Part shown: positions 45,169 through 55,511 of the stretch, piece after piece
How positions within the stretch are numbered: position 1 is the first letter of the stretch
Layout: each line of letters opens with the position of its first letter
NCBI GenBank assembly: GCA_944322345.1
Contig: CALUOO010000009.1
Location: forward strand, 86,837 to 150,836
Origin: an uncultured Bacteroides sp.
GTDB lineage: Bacteria; Bacteroidota; Bacteroidia; Bacteroidales; Bacteroidaceae
Reading direction: 5' to 3'
DNA: 64,000 nt
Position numbers and translations under genes: made by a program
The notes under the pieces: model-generated
Told to the model about the DNA's origin: nothing
Seen by the model: the letters and a program-made list of their open reading frames with translations, nothing else
Database searches by the model: none

Positions 45169-45810
45169 ATGAAGGGAATAGGGAACATAAGGCATTGGCT
45201 ACTTGTTACAATAATAAGTTTGCTGTTCCCTTCAGGAGTGTGGGCACAGGTGTGGACTGCTCAAGATTCATTGCACTTAAAACGATTGTTGGAAGACGAA
45301 AGGGAACTTGAACTGAATCCAGAAGCCGTGAAAGCGATTGATCTAGGTGGAGCGAATGAGACTCCTCATGTGTACGAGGGCAAGCAGTGGCTTTATTTTG
45401 ATGAAACACTTCCGAGTGTTTCGACTACACCTAAGAAGATAATTTATACATTGATGCCATACACGCCTACTACGCCACACGATTGGGATCCTATCCTGCA
45501 ACGGAAAATAAGACGTGAAGAGTATGGAAAACCGTTGAAGCTATCGATGGAGAAGATGGAGTCTTTATCTGTGAAAAATGTAAAGGGAATGCATTATTAT
45601 ATGTTTAGAGAACGTGCAAATGGGACAATGATACATTCTATGGCCATAGATAATTCAATTCCTGTTGGTAAAAATGGAGCGTATGTGAATGGTGGAATAG
45701 TTGGAGGACTTGACCTGATGCGTGTTTTCACAAAAGACTTTTGGGATTTTAAAGGACGGGAAACGCGTAGGAATACGCAGAATGTGCTGAATTTTTATAA
45801 CTCTCCGTAG
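45169..45810 (+). CDS. Exported protein of unknown function
   Basis: 213 residues from MKGIGNIRHWLL (earlier in-frame Met overlaps the lipoprotein gene). Signal peptide to about 28 (VWAQ). Mature part is soluble, with a DSLHLKRLLEDERELELNPEAVKAIDLG segment. Fourth gene of the sigma operon; function unknown. Confidence 0.65.
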   Translation: MKGIGNIRHWLLVTIISLLFPSGVWAQVWTAQDSLHLKRLLEDERELELNPEAVKAIDLGGANETPHVYEGKQWLYFDETLPSVSTTPKKIIYTLMPYTPTTPHDWDPILQRKIRREEYGKPLKLSMEKMESLSVKNVKGMHYYMFRERANGTMIHSMAIDNSIPVGKNGAYVNGGIVGGLDLMRVFTKDFWDFKGRETRRNTQNVLNFYNSP

Positions 45811-45833
45811 AGTTGCAATTTTTAAAAAATAAT

Positions 45834-46775
45834 ATGAATCGAGTTTGTTCTCTTTTAGGTATCCGTTACCCCATTATTCAAGGAGGAATGGTTTGGTGTA
45901 GTGGATGGAAGTTGGCATCTGCTGTGAGCAATGCCGGTGGTTTGGGCCTGATAGGTGCGGGATCAATGCATCCTGAAATCCTTCGTGAACATATATGTAA
46001 ATGCCGTGCTGCGACAGGGAAACCTTTTGGGGTAAATATTCCGCTGATGTATCCTCAGATTGAAGAAATTATGAAGATGGTAGTGGACGAAGGTGTCAAG
46101 ATTGTCTTTACGTCTGCCGGAAATCCCAAGACGTGGACTGGATGGCTGAAAGAGCACGGTGTAACGGTTGTACATGTCGTTTCCTCTTCCCGTTTTGCTA
46201 TAAAATGCGAGGAAGCAGGAGTGGACGCAATTGTAGCTGAAGGTTTTGAAGCTGGTGGACATAATGGTCGTGAAGAGACTACCACATTCTGTTTGATTCC
46301 TGCTGTACGTAGTGCTATTTCTTTGCCTTTGATTGCTGCCGGAGGCATTGCTACGGGTGAAGGTATATTGGCTGCTATGGTATTGGGAGCAGAAGGTGTA
46401 CAGATAGGCACTCGTTTTGCATTGGCTGATGAAAGTTCTGCAAGTGCTTTATTTAAAGAACGTTGCTTGGCTATTGGAGAGGGAGATACTCGTTTAGTAT
46501 TGAAAAAACTAATTCCTACTCGACTAGTTAAGAATGCATTTAGAGATGCAGTAGAGACCGCAGAAGATAGAGGAGCATCTGTAGAAGAATTAAGAGCATT
46601 GTTGGGAAAAGGGCGTGCAAAGAAAGGTATTTTTGAAGGAGATATGGAAAATGGAGAATTGGAGATTGGTCAGGTAGCAGCGCTTCTATCTTCTAAGCAG
46701 TCTGTAGAAACAGTAATGAGAGAAATGATAGAAACATACGAAAAAATATTGAATAAAGATTATAGTTTTGGCTAG
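45834..46775 (+). CDS. Nitronate monooxygenase/FabK-family flavoenzyme
   Basis: 313 residues from MNRVCSLLGIRYPIIQGGM. FMN barrel: IIQGGMVWCSGWKLASAVSNAGGLGLIGAG, EGFEAGGHNG (flavin contact/active site), IAAGGIATGEGILAAMVLGAEGVQIGTRF. The family covers both nitronate monooxygenases and FabK enoyl-ACP reductases; length and pattern fit FabK-like proteins, but substrate is not decided. Last gene of the sigma operon, then an IS element. Confidence 0.85.
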   Translation: MNRVCSLLGIRYPIIQGGMVWCSGWKLASAVSNAGGLGLIGAGSMHPEILREHICKCRAATGKPFGVNIPLMYPQIEEIMKMVVDEGVKIVFTSAGNPKTWTGWLKEHGVTVVHVVSSSRFAIKCEEAGVDAIVAEGFEAGGHNGREETTTFCLIPAVRSAISLPLIAAGGIATGEGILAAMVLGAEGVQIGTRFALADESSASALFKERCLAIGEGDTRLVLKKLIPTRLVKNAFRDAVETAEDRGASVEELRALLGKGRAKKGIFEGDMENGELEIGQVAALLSSKQSVETVMREMIETYEKILNKDYSFG

Positions 46776-46780
46776 TAAAT

Positions 46781-47772
46781 TAACGTGAGTTCGAAATAAA
46801 AATCAGAAAATGACTAGCTACCCGTCATTGACAAACTTCACATCAATGGCGGGTTTCTTCTCAAAAAAGCATATGCTGTGATAGTCGAAAAGAGTTGGCT
46901 ATAAAGTTACTGAATGAACGATGTCTGGAGTGTTCTATCTGTGTAATATTCTTCAGCCCGTCATTGACCGTTTCGATTAAGGCTCTTTCTGAGCAAAATC
47001 TTGTCAGCAATACTCATTAGTAAGTTCTTCATATTGTTTTTAACTTTAGTAACAAGTTGTATACCATTAAGGGAAAGGTTCTCAAACAGAGCCTGTTCAA
47101 TGTACCCCTTGTCTACACATAATTTTCCCTTAATGTTTTCCAAGAACTAGCTTTGTTTCAACTGTTCACGATCATCCACATTTCCAGACGTGAACAAGAA
47201 ATCGAGGATCTCACCCTTCTCATTGATTATCAGGTGTAACTTGGATCTGAAAAAATAGCCCATGGAGTATTTTTCACGTTCGGTAAGCACTTCAAATGTA
47301 TTATGAATCAGGATTCTTTGGTTACGACATACACGTAAGGGAGTGGAGTCAATGAAGCTGATACCGGTACAAATTCCCAACAGGATTTTTTCTAATAAAC
47401 ATAGTCAGTGGAAGCAATAATTTCTTCTCCAGTTCAATGAAACGGTTATAGGATACCAAGCGTGGGAAAAGTGTTTTAATGTTTGTATACATATCCTTGT
47501 GGCAATGCTTAAAGCAACCATAATCTCAGTAACACTCATTCGGTTAGGCTTGTTGTGATGCTTCTGTTTCTTGTCTCCTACCATATATTTTCCTGCTGCA
47601 ACGCAAATTCCTTGCAAAATCATTGGCCATACAATAAATCTGTGAAACTTTAGCTTCTGAGAACATAGCGGTAACCATTTAATGTCATATGAGCACTATA
47701 AATTTAATACTATTATCGCTATGCTCCTAGTCTCTAGTAGATTATATTTGATCTTATATCGAACTCACGTTA
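46781..47772 (-). mobile_element. IS982-type insertion sequence, degenerate
   Basis: Perfect 14-bp terminal inverted repeats (TAACGTGAGTTCGA at 46781-46794; TCGAACTCACGTTA at 47759-47772); 992 bp, as for IS982 elements. The transposase is split into three pieces in different frames, so the element is dead. Target duplication not clear. Inserted after the FabK-like gene. Confidence 0.9.
46961..47623 (-). pseudogene. IS982-type transposase, fragmented
   Basis: Three pieces: N-terminal (ends of a 72-residue frame near 47405-47623), middle (GISFIDSTPLRVCRNQRILIHNTFEVL, GYFFRSKLHLIINEKGEILDF, 47147-47380) and C-terminal (GKLCVDKGYIEQALFENL, 46961-47143). Asp in the FIDST motif and CVDKGY agree with a DDE-type IS982 transposase. 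Frame breaks between pieces make it inactive. Confidence 0.85.
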
Positions 47773-47964
47773 TTTTACAAGAAGGTGTCACAAAGACCGT
47801 AATTCTTACAGAAGGAAGATTTACTTTGATATAGAATTTAAGAAGGAATAAATTCTTTTCCATACTGTAATAACGATGTTTGAATCGCATTGAATACACA
47901 TTTTATTAGTCAGTAAATGTGGCTAGCAATATAGTATTAGGTATTTGCGGATTTTTTGTAATTT

Positions 47965-49986
47965 CTATTTCTTTTTTAATAAGTTTTCCAATTTAAGTAA
48001 TTCATCCCTATATTGTGCGGCTTGAAGAAACTCTAGATTTTTTGCCGCTTCTTGCATTAATTTTCGCGTTCTTTCGATACTTTTTTCCAATTGTTTTTTA
48101 TTCATATATTGTATAATTGGATCTGCTGCTATATTAGAATCTGATAATCCTGTGCTTGGATTGCTGGGGCTAAATGAGACCTCTTCAATATTTGATTTGA
48201 TAAATAAAGGAATGTTTCTAGCTTTTTGGATTTGTTGTGGAATTATTCCATGAGCTTCATTATATGCTAATTGTTTTTCACGTCTGCGGTTGGTCTCTTT
48301 GATAGTTAGTTGCATACTATCTGTTATCTTATCTGCATACATGATAACTTTACCGTTTATGTTACGTGCTGCACGACCTGCTGTTTGGGTCAATGAACGA
48401 TGTGATCGAAGAAAACCTTCTTTGTCGGCATCTAAAATTGCAACGAGTGATACTTCTGGTAAATCCAATCCTTCTCGGAGAAGATTTACTCCAATCAATA
48501 CGTCATAAATACCCTGGCGGAGGTTATCCATGATTTTGATACGTTCTAATGTTTCTACATCGCTATGAATATAGTTACATCGTATGTTGTTGTTAAGAAG
48601 ATATTCGGTCAATTCTTCAGCCATTCTCTTAGTGAGTGTTGTGACTAATACTCTTTCTTCTCTTTCTATACATATTTGAATTTCTTCCATCAGATCATCA
48701 ATTTGATTCAGACTTGGACGAACTTCGATAATAGGATCAAGTAAACCGGTAGGACGTATCACTTGTTCAATTACAATTCCTTCGGATTGTATCAATTCGT
48801 ATTCGGCTGGAGTAGCACTAATATAAATGACTTGCTTTGCTATTTCTTGGAATTCTTCAAATTTCAATGGACGATTATCCATTGCGGCAGGCAAACGGAA
48901 ACCATAATCTATTAGATTGATTTTTCTAGCCCTATCTCCTCCATACATTGCCCTGATTTGTGGTATACTAACATGGCTTTCATCAATGACGATAAGAAAG
49001 TCTTTTGGGAAGAAATCGAGCAAACAGTAGGGACGTGTTCCGGCCGCACGTCCATCGAAATAGCGAGAATAATTTTCTATACCTGAACAGTGCCCCAATT
49101 CACGAAGCATTTCTGTGTCATATGTTACTCTTTCATGAAGTCGTTTGGCCTCATATTCTTTTCCGATAGACAGAAGGTATTCCTCTTGCTTTGCCAAGTC
49201 TATCTCTATTTCATGAATAGCTCGTGATGTGTTCTCCTTACTTGTTATGAATAAATTTGCAGGATATATTTTGTATTCATCAAAGGAAGCTATTGTGTCC
49301 CCATTGATATCTATCTCTTCAATTCCGTCAATTTCTTCTCCCCAAAAAGTCACTCGAAGCGGATTGTCAGAATATGCAAGATAAATATCCACGGTATCTC
49401 CTTTTACTCGAAAGTTTCCTCTGTTCAAATCAATATCGTTGCGGAGGTATAAACTATCTATTAGCTGTCGGAGAAATACATTACGATCTAGTAATTGTCC
49501 TCGCTTTATGTCAATGACATTATTATAGAAATCAGCAGGATTCCCCATACCATAAATACATGAAACAGAAGAAACCACTACCACATCATTACGCCCTGAA
49601 AGTAGAGCAGAAGTAGCAGCTAGACGAAGCTTGTCAATTTCATCATTGATAGACAAATCTTTCTCAATATATGTATCCGTACTGGGCAAATATGCTTCAG
49701 GCTGATAATAGTCATAATAAGATACATAATATTCTACTGCGTTATTTGGAAAAAATCCTTTAAATTCGCTATATAATTGTGCTGCTAATGTTTTGTTATG
49801 GCTCAAAATTAGTGTGGGCTTGTTTATATTAGCAATTACATTGGCTATGGTGAATGTTTTCCCTGATCCAGTTACCCCTAATAATGTTTGCGCAGGAATT
49901 CCTCGGCGGACTCCTTCTGTTAATTGTGCAATTGCTTCCGGTTGATCTCCTGTAGGCTTATAATTAGATGTTAATTCAAAATTCAT
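47965..49986 (-). CDS. uvrB: Excinuclease ABC subunit B
   Basis: 673 residues: Walker A GVTGSGKT with ANVIANINKPTLILSHNKTLAAQLYSEFKGFFP, beta-hairpin YYDYYQPEAYLP, motif II DESH, SATPAEYEL, motif VI QTAGRAARN and a C-terminal UVR motif (about 630-665, LEKSIERTRKLMQEAAKNLEFLQAAQYRDEL). It checks DNA damage delivered by UvrA and recruits UvrC. No operon partner; the AT-rich 185-bp 5' gap holds no obvious SOS box. Confidence 0.97.
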   Translation of the reverse strand: MNFELTSNYKPTGDQPEAIAQLTEGVRRGIPAQTLLGVTGSGKTFTIANVIANINKPTLILSHNKTLAAQLYSEFKGFFPNNAVEYYVSYYDYYQPEAYLPSTDTYIEKDLSINDEIDKLRLAATSALLSGRNDVVVVSSVSCIYGMGNPADFYNNVIDIKRGQLLDRNVFLRQLIDSLYLRNDIDLNRGNFRVKGDTVDIYLAYSDNPLRVTFWGEEIDGIEEIDINGDTIASFDEYKIYPANLFITSKENTSRAIHEIEIDLAKQEEYLLSIGKEYEAKRLHERVTYDTEMLRELGHCSGIENYSRYFDGRAAGTRPYCLLDFFPKDFLIVIDESHVSIPQIRAMYGGDRARKINLIDYGFRLPAAMDNRPLKFEEFQEIAKQVIYISATPAEYELIQSEGIVIEQVIRPTGLLDPIIEVRPSLNQIDDLMEEIQICIEREERVLVTTLTKRMAEELTEYLLNNNIRCNYIHSDVETLERIKIMDNLRQGIYDVLIGVNLLREGLDLPEVSLVAILDADKEGFLRSHRSLTQTAGRAARNINGKVIMYADKITDSMQLTIKETNRRREKQLAYNEAHGIIPQQIQKARNIPLFIKSNIEEVSFSPSNPSTGLSDSNIAADPIIQYMNKKQLEKSIERTRKLMQEAAKNLEFLQAAQYRDELLKLENLLKKK

Positions 49987-50170
49987 AGTTAAATCTTAAA
50001 AAAAGTAAGGCAATATTCGGGAAAATAATTGAATTTGCAAATCATTTTTCCAAATTAATCCTTTATTTTGCGACAAAATATTTGGATTGTGTAATGTAAG
50101 ATATAAATATTATTTTTACTCTATTTATTATAAAGTATATATGATTTTAATTTGTAATAATTAAACAAAC

Positions 50171-51478
50171 ATGAAAGGCATGATTTGGAATGAAAGTATC
50201 GAATGTATGGATCGCGATAGTTTGCAAAGGATTCAAAGCATTCGTTTAAAGAAAATGGTGGATTATGTATATCATAACACTCCTTTTTATCGGAAAAAAA
50301 TGCAGGAAGCTGGAATAACTCCAGATGATATCAATGATATCAACGATATTGTAAAACTGCCTTTTACGACTAAACATGATTTAAGAGATAATTATCCTTT
50401 TGGACTCTGTGCTGTGCCAATGAGTCAAATTGTACGTATACATGCTTCTTCTGGCACAACCGGAAAACCGACTGTAGTAGGATATACACGTAAGGATCTA
50501 GCATCGTGGACGGAATGCCTTTCTCGAGCTTTTACAGCTTTTGGGGCTGAACGCACGGATGTGTTTCAGATATCTTATGGTTATGGTTTGTTCACTGGCG
50601 GATTAGGAGCTCATGCTGGAGCTGAAAATATAGGTGCGTCTGTCATTCCTATGTCTAGTGGAAATACGGAGAAACAAATTACATTAATGCATGATTTTGG
50701 AGCAACTATGCTGTGTTGTACACCTTCTTATGCTCTTTATTTGGCAGATGCTATTAAAGATTCTGGACTGTCTCGTGAAGAATTTAAATTAAAAGCTGGG
50801 GCTTTCGGTGCAGAACCATGGTCAGAGCACATGAGACAGGAAATTCAGAAAAAAATGGGTATTAAAGCATTTGATATCTATGGGCTAAGTGAGATTGCTG
50901 GACCTGGTGTAGGATATGAGTGTGAATGCCAGAAAGGAACTCATTTGAATGAAGATCATTATTTCCCAGAGATAATAGACCCTAAAACATTACAGCCTGT
51001 ACCACCTGGAGAGACTGGTGAATTGGTCTTTACTCATTTGACAAAAGAAGGGATGCCACTTATTCGCTATCGCACACGTGATTTAACAGCTTTACATTAT
51101 GAACAATGTTCTTGTGGACGTACATTAGTTCGCATGGATCGCATTTTGGGGCGTAGCGATGATATGTTGATTATTCGTGGTGTCAATGTTTTCCCCACTC
51201 AGATAGAATCTGTTATTTTAGAAATGACAGAATTTGAGCCGCATTATTTGTTACTTGTTGGACGCGAAAATAATACAGATACGATGGAACTTCAGGTAGA
51301 AGTAAAATCTGAGTTTTATTCAGATGAGATAAATAAAATGTTGTCATTAAAAAAGAAATTGACAGCACGTTTACAAAGTGTGTTGGGACTTGGGGTTGAT
51401 GTAAAGTTGGTTGAGCCCCGTAGCCTTGAACGTAGTATAGGAAAAGCGAAACGAGTAATTGATAATAGAAAACTTTAA
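50171..51478 (+). CDS. Phenylacetate-CoA ligase-type adenylating enzyme
   Basis: 435 residues, PaaK-like: DYVYHNTPFYRKKM, the AMP-binding loop HASSGTTGKPTVVGYT (near 96-110), DVFQISYGYGLFTGGLGAH, FGAEPWSEHMR, YGLSEIAGPGV and the C-terminal GRSDDMLIIRGVNVFPTQIE with a final Lys in SIGKAKRV. It activates an aryl acid to a CoA ester. Here it is paired with an ACT protein, common in Bacteroidota, which points to amino-acid-derived acids (e.g. phenylacetate or indoleacetate). Substrate inferred. Confidence 0.88.
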   Translation: MKGMIWNESIECMDRDSLQRIQSIRLKKMVDYVYHNTPFYRKKMQEAGITPDDINDINDIVKLPFTTKHDLRDNYPFGLCAVPMSQIVRIHASSGTTGKPTVVGYTRKDLASWTECLSRAFTAFGAERTDVFQISYGYGLFTGGLGAHAGAENIGASVIPMSSGNTEKQITLMHDFGATMLCCTPSYALYLADAIKDSGLSREEFKLKAGAFGAEPWSEHMRQEIQKKMGIKAFDIYGLSEIAGPGVGYECECQKGTHLNEDHYFPEIIDPKTLQPVPPGETGELVFTHLTKEGMPLIRYRTRDLTALHYEQCSCGRTLVRMDRILGRSDDMLIIRGVNVFPTQIESVILEMTEFEPHYLLLVGRENNTDTMELQVEVKSEFYSDEINKMLSLKKKLTARLQSVLGLGVDVKLVEPRSLERSIGKAKRVIDNRKL

Positions 51479-51489
51479 ATTCTTATAAT

Positions 51490-51915
51490 ATGGTAGCAAA
51501 ACAATTATCTATTTTTTTGGAAAATAAATCAGGACGTCTAACCGAAGTGACAGAAGTTTTAGCAAAAGAAAATATAAATCTTTCGGCTTTGTGCATCGCA
51601 GAGAATGCTGATTTTGGTATTTTACGAGGAATAGTATCTGAACCTGATAAGGCTTACAAGGTGTTGAAAGAAAATCATTTTGCTGTTAATATTACGGACG
51701 TAGTGGGTATTAGTTGTCCTAATGTGCCAGGGGCTCTAGCTAAAGTATTGGAATATTTATCTGCGGCAGGTGTATTTATTGAATACATGTATTCTTTTGC
51801 GAATAATAATATTGCCAATGTGATAATTCGTCCTAATAATATGGATAAATGTCTTAATGTGTTGAAAGAAAAAAAAGTTGATCTGTTGGCTGCCAGTGAT
51901 TTATATAAATTATAG
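51490..51915 (+). CDS. Two-ACT-domain regulatory protein
   Basis: 141 residues with two ACT domains: KQLSIFLENKSGRLTEVTEVLAKENINLSALCIAE (1-66) and a second from about 70 (GISCPNVPGALAKVLEYLSAAGVFIEYMYSFA). ACT domains bind amino acids. 11 bp after the ligase gene, so probably a feedback sensor for it. Confidence 0.85.
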   Translation: MVAKQLSIFLENKSGRLTEVTEVLAKENINLSALCIAENADFGILRGIVSEPDKAYKVLKENHFAVNITDVVGISCPNVPGALAKVLEYLSAAGVFIEYMYSFANNNIANVIIRPNNMDKCLNVLKEKKVDLLAASDLYKL

Positions 51916-52024
51916 AGAGTAGTAGAAATAATCATTTGAGTACTTATTCGCTGAATTTATACGATATATTTATGAAAATAATTTTACTTTCTAATTTATT
52001 TTATTATTAAAAAAGATAGATTTA

Positions 52025-52055
52025 TTGCTAGATTCCTCGTTAATATGTAACTTTG
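52025..52055 (+). promoter_or_regulatory. Promoter of bamD-rpoZ
   Basis: TTG (52025-52027), 20-nt spacer, TAACTTTG (52048-52055): full Bacteroides-type promoter 20 bp before the bamD ATG. Confidence 0.7.
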
Positions 52056-52074
52056 CACATTATTTGTAAATAGA

Positions 52075-52878
52075 ATGAGAAAGAAAGCCATTATAATATT
52101 GCTCGCATCAATATCTTTTGCTTCTTGTGGGGAGTATAATAAATTATTGAAAAGTGCTGATTATGAATATAAATATGAAGCTGCTAAGAATTATTTTGCA
52201 AAAGGACAATATAATCGTGCTTCGGTATTGTTAAATGAATTAATTACTATTCTGAAAGGTACGAGTAAGGGAGAAGAGTCTTTGTATATGTTGGGCATGA
52301 GTTATTTTAATCAAGGAGATTATCAAACTGCAGCTCAATCATTTATTGCATATTATACATCATATCCTCGTGGAACTTTTGCTGAATTGGCACGTTTTCA
52401 GGCTGGTAAGGCTTTGTTTCTAGATACTCCCGAACCACGATTGGATCAATCGAGTACATATCAGGCTATTCAGCAATTGCAGATGTTTATGGAGTATTGT
52501 CCCGAGAGTTCTAAAAAACAAGAAGCCCAAGATATGATTTTTGCTTTACAGGATAAACTTGTATTGAAAGAGCTTTATTCTGCAAAGTTATATTATAATT
52601 TGGGTAATTATATGGGTAATAATTATGAATCATGTGTTATTACTGCTCGTAATGCTTTGAAGGACTATCCTTATACGGATTATCGAGAAGAACTTTCTAT
52701 TCTTATCCTCCGTGCTATGTATGAGATGGCAGTATATAGTGTAGAAGATAAAAAAATGGATCGTTATCGTGAAACGGTCGATGAATATTATGCCTTTAAA
52801 AATGAATTTCCAGAAAGTAAGTATTTAAAGGAAGCAGAAAAAATTTTCAATGACTCACAAAAAGTAATAAAAGACTAA
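52075..52878 (+). CDS. bamD: Outer-membrane assembly lipoprotein BamD
   Basis: 267 residues. Lipobox FASC (Cys19), then TPR units (about 30-230: AAKNYFAKGQYNRASVLLNELI, SLYMLGMSYFNQGDYQTAAQSFIAYYTSYP, EFPESKYLKEAEKIF). BamD is part of the BAM complex that inserts barrels. The BamD-RpoZ-DUF4293 order is typical of Bacteroides. Confidence 0.9.
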   Translation: MRKKAIIILLASISFASCGEYNKLLKSADYEYKYEAAKNYFAKGQYNRASVLLNELITILKGTSKGEESLYMLGMSYFNQGDYQTAAQSFIAYYTSYPRGTFAELARFQAGKALFLDTPEPRLDQSSTYQAIQQLQMFMEYCPESSKKQEAQDMIFALQDKLVLKELYSAKLYYNLGNYMGNNYESCVITARNALKDYPYTDYREELSILILRAMYEMAVYSVEDKKMDRYRETVDEYYAFKNEFPESKYLKEAEKIFNDSQKVIKD

Positions 52879-52892
52879 ATTAAAATAATTTT

Positions 52893-53228
52893 ATGGATTA
52901 CAAAAAGACGAATGCTCCAACTACGACTGTGACCCGTGACATGATGGATCTTTGTTCAGATACGGGTAATGTATATGAAACAGTTGCCATTATTGGTAAA
53001 CGTGCAAACCAGATTAGTGTGGAAATCAAGAATGAGCTATCTAAAAAACTAAATGAATTTGCATCCTATAGTGATAATATGGAAGAAGTTTTTGAAAATA
53101 GAGAACAAATTGAGATTTCGAGATTTTATGAAAAATTGCCGAAACCTACTTTAATAGCTACTCAAGAATATATTGAAGGAAAAGTTTACTATAGAAATCC
53201 TGCTAAAGAAAAAGAAAAATTACAGTAA
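52893..53228 (+). CDS. rpoZ: RNA polymerase omega subunit, Bacteroidota type
   Basis: 111 residues. Divergent from E. coli RpoZ but with the Bacteroidota pattern: TVTRDMMDLCSDTGNVYETVAIIGKRANQISVEIKNEL and a C-terminal LPKPTLIATQEYIEGKVYYRNP. The KRANQIS helix matches the omega RARQL position. 14 bp after bamD. Confidence 0.85.
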   Translation: MDYKKTNAPTTTVTRDMMDLCSDTGNVYETVAIIGKRANQISVEIKNELSKKLNEFASYSDNMEEVFENREQIEISRFYEKLPKPTLIATQEYIEGKVYYRNPAKEKEKLQ

Positions 53229-53336
53229 AAATTAACGAATAAAAATTCCTTATAACTATAATAAAGTTGGCAAGATAAATTAGGATGTATATATTGCATC
53301 TGCTTGTCAACGGTTATATTTGAAGATAATTTTTTT

Positions 53337-53789
53337 ATGATTCAAAGAATTCAGACGATTTACTTATTACTTGTCGTTGTATTGTTGACTATTTCTCTTT
53401 GTTTGCCAATTGGATATTTTGCTCCAGTTGCAGACCTAGCAGAAGAGAGTTCATTTATGGCAATAGGGGTAAATATAGGTGGCAAGTTTTATTCTACGTG
53501 GGGATTATTTGTAATTTTATTGCTTAGTGCTATTATTGCATTTTCTACTATATTTTTATATAAAAAACGGGTGCTTCAGATTCGTATATCTATTTTTAAT
53601 AGTTTGTTGATTCTTGGGTATTATATATCTTTTGTGATTTTTTATTTTTCATTAAAAGATGATACCTTGGTTTTTCGTGTTAGCTGGGCGACTTGTTTGC
53701 CTTTGATTACTATTATCTTAAACATACTTGCAATCAGAGCGATTGGGCGTGACGAAGTGCTTGTGAAAGCCGCTGATAGGCTAAGATAG
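53337..53789 (+). CDS. DUF4293 membrane protein
   Basis: 150 residues from MIQRIQTIYLLL; four hydrophobic helices (about 5-27, 47-69, 78-100, 112-134) and the conserved MIQRIQTIYLLL start of DUF4293. Bacteroidota-only family of unknown role. Its frame is open 11 codons upstream but conservation starts here. Confidence 0.8.
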   Translation: MIQRIQTIYLLLVVVLLTISLCLPIGYFAPVADLAEESSFMAIGVNIGGKFYSTWGLFVILLLSAIIAFSTIFLYKKRVLQIRISIFNSLLILGYYISFVIFYFSLKDDTLVFRVSWATCLPLITIILNILAIRAIGRDEVLVKAADRLR

Positions 53790-54235
53790 AGATGTTAGAT
53801 GATTGCTGTTGAATTTTTATTGCTAATTTTGAGGTTTTTGTTAGATCAGATTGATGTGTAATATCAGTTTTAAATAGGGTTTATTCCTGAATCAGAGCGA
53901 AATGTTGAACTACAGATATGTTCAATAGATATTTTCTGCGAATAATGTTGTTACATTTTATAATTCTTTTGTAGTTTAATTATAAGTTTATGTGGGGGTA
54001 ATTTTTTTATATATGTAAAATGTTTAATCCCCATTATAAGTAAGTTGAGTATTTTAATTATTCTTGTAATTCCTTTTTGAATAATAGCAATATATATTGG
54101 TCAAGAACAGTATATATTTATTAGTTTTTGGGGGACTTATTAATTTGTTACAATAATATAGGTTTTAAATTGGGTATTTATAACGTTTATGTGTGTTATA
54201 TATTTTTTTTCAAAAATGTCAAATAATATAAAAAA
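53790..54235. other. Gap before the TPR gene
   Basis: About 450 AT-rich bases with no ORF and no strong hairpin. I see nothing beyond the promoter at its end. Confidence 0.5.
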
Positions 54236-54267
54236 TTTGTAGTTTTATCATAGACATCTTATTTTTG
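54236..54267 (+). promoter_or_regulatory. Promoter of the TPR gene
   Basis: TTTG (54236-54239), 20-nt spacer, TATTTTTG (54260-54267): both boxes match the Bacteroides consensus at exact spacing. Leader is about 25-30 nt. Confidence 0.8.
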
Positions 54268-54297
54268 AAGAACTAACAACTAAAAACACATAAAGTT

Positions 54298-55032
54298 ATG
54301 AAGAAATTTATTTTATTATCTGTATTTTGTATCATTGTAACAAACGTATTTGCACAAACTGATTTTACTCAATTGTGGAAGGAAGGACGTGATGCTTATA
54401 ATGCTAAAAATTATGCTGTAGCTTATGCAAAACTTGGTGAATATTTAAAGCAAACTAATAGTCAAGATTCAGCAATAGCCTATTGTATTGGAGTCTCAGC
54501 ATATAAATTAAAAAAATACAACGAAGCTATTTCATTTTTTGATATTGCTATTAAAAAGAATTTTAATGTAGGCAATGCATATGCGCAAAAGGCTTTTGCA
54601 CTAAAGGCACAGAAAAAAATGGAAGAATATGTATCAACATTGGAAAGTGGATTAAAAGCTGATCCTGATAATGCGACATTGATAAAGAATTATGCCCTTT
54701 ATAATTTAAAAACTGGATTGGCTGCGCAAAAAGCAGGGAAGAATGATGTTGCAGAGGCATCTTACAAGAAAGTTATTGTTTTGAACGATAAGAAATCTAA
54801 GACAGATGCATTGTATAGTTTAGGAGTTTTATGTTATAATGATGGAGCAGATATATTGAAGAAAGCAACACCGTTATCAACATCTGATGCAGATAAATAT
54901 GCAGCTGAAAAGACAAAGGCTGATGCTCGTTTTAAGGAAGCGGTAGATTACTTGGAAGAAGCTGCTAAAGTTTCTCCTGAGCGGAACGATATAAAAACAA
55001 TGCTTACTCAGGTAAAAGATGCAATGGAATGA
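54298..55032 (+). CDS. Exported TPR protein
   Basis: 244 residues. Signal peptide to about 20 (VTNVFAQT), then TPRs (WKEGRDAYNAKNYAVAYAKLGEYLKQ, SAYKLKKYNEAISFFDIAIKK, and three more) and a C-terminal AKVSPERNDIKTMLTQVKD. Periplasmic protein-protein scaffold; partner unknown. Strong own promoter and terminator. Confidence 0.82.
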   Translation: MKKFILLSVFCIIVTNVFAQTDFTQLWKEGRDAYNAKNYAVAYAKLGEYLKQTNSQDSAIAYCIGVSAYKLKKYNEAISFFDIAIKKNFNVGNAYAQKAFALKAQKKMEEYVSTLESGLKADPDNATLIKNYALYNLKTGLAAQKAGKNDVAEASYKKVIVLNDKKSKTDALYSLGVLCYNDGADILKKATPLSTSDADKYAAEKTKADARFKEAVDYLEEAAKVSPERNDIKTMLTQVKDAME

Positions 55033-55066
55033 TTAACTGAGAGAAAAAGGCTATTATTATAAAGTT

Positions 55067-55099
55067 AGGGTTGGCTTCATTATGTGGTCAACCCTTTTT
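55067..55099 (+). terminator. Terminator after the TPR gene
   Basis: AGGGTTG (55067-55073) with CAACCCT (55089-55095), then TTTT. Confidence 0.8.
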
Positions 55100-55511
55100 G
55101 TTAGAATAAATTCTCAATAGAGATGTTTATAATAACTGTTTCTAAAAAACGAGATGGTATGTGATAATGGTATCTTACGGTCATGTTAGTATTGTCTTTT
55201 TGACACTTGCCTGTATTTGCGCGAATAATGTCTGGAAAAAGAGTCTTTAGATTTCTTATAATTCTGTCTTAAAATTATATTTAGCGTGAGCTTGATATAA
55301 GAATAGATATAATCTATTGATAAATACGAATATAGTAATAAAATAAAGGCATTAAATATATTGTACTGGATTATAACATTTAAATGGTAACAGTTGAAAT
55401 ATTAAATTCTTTAATACCCAAAGTTGGGTATTACTTTTTGAAACATCTTACATCTTAACTATAAGTTTAAAGATGTATTCCGCCTGGGCTGTTCTTTTTA
55501 TACAAAAGCGA

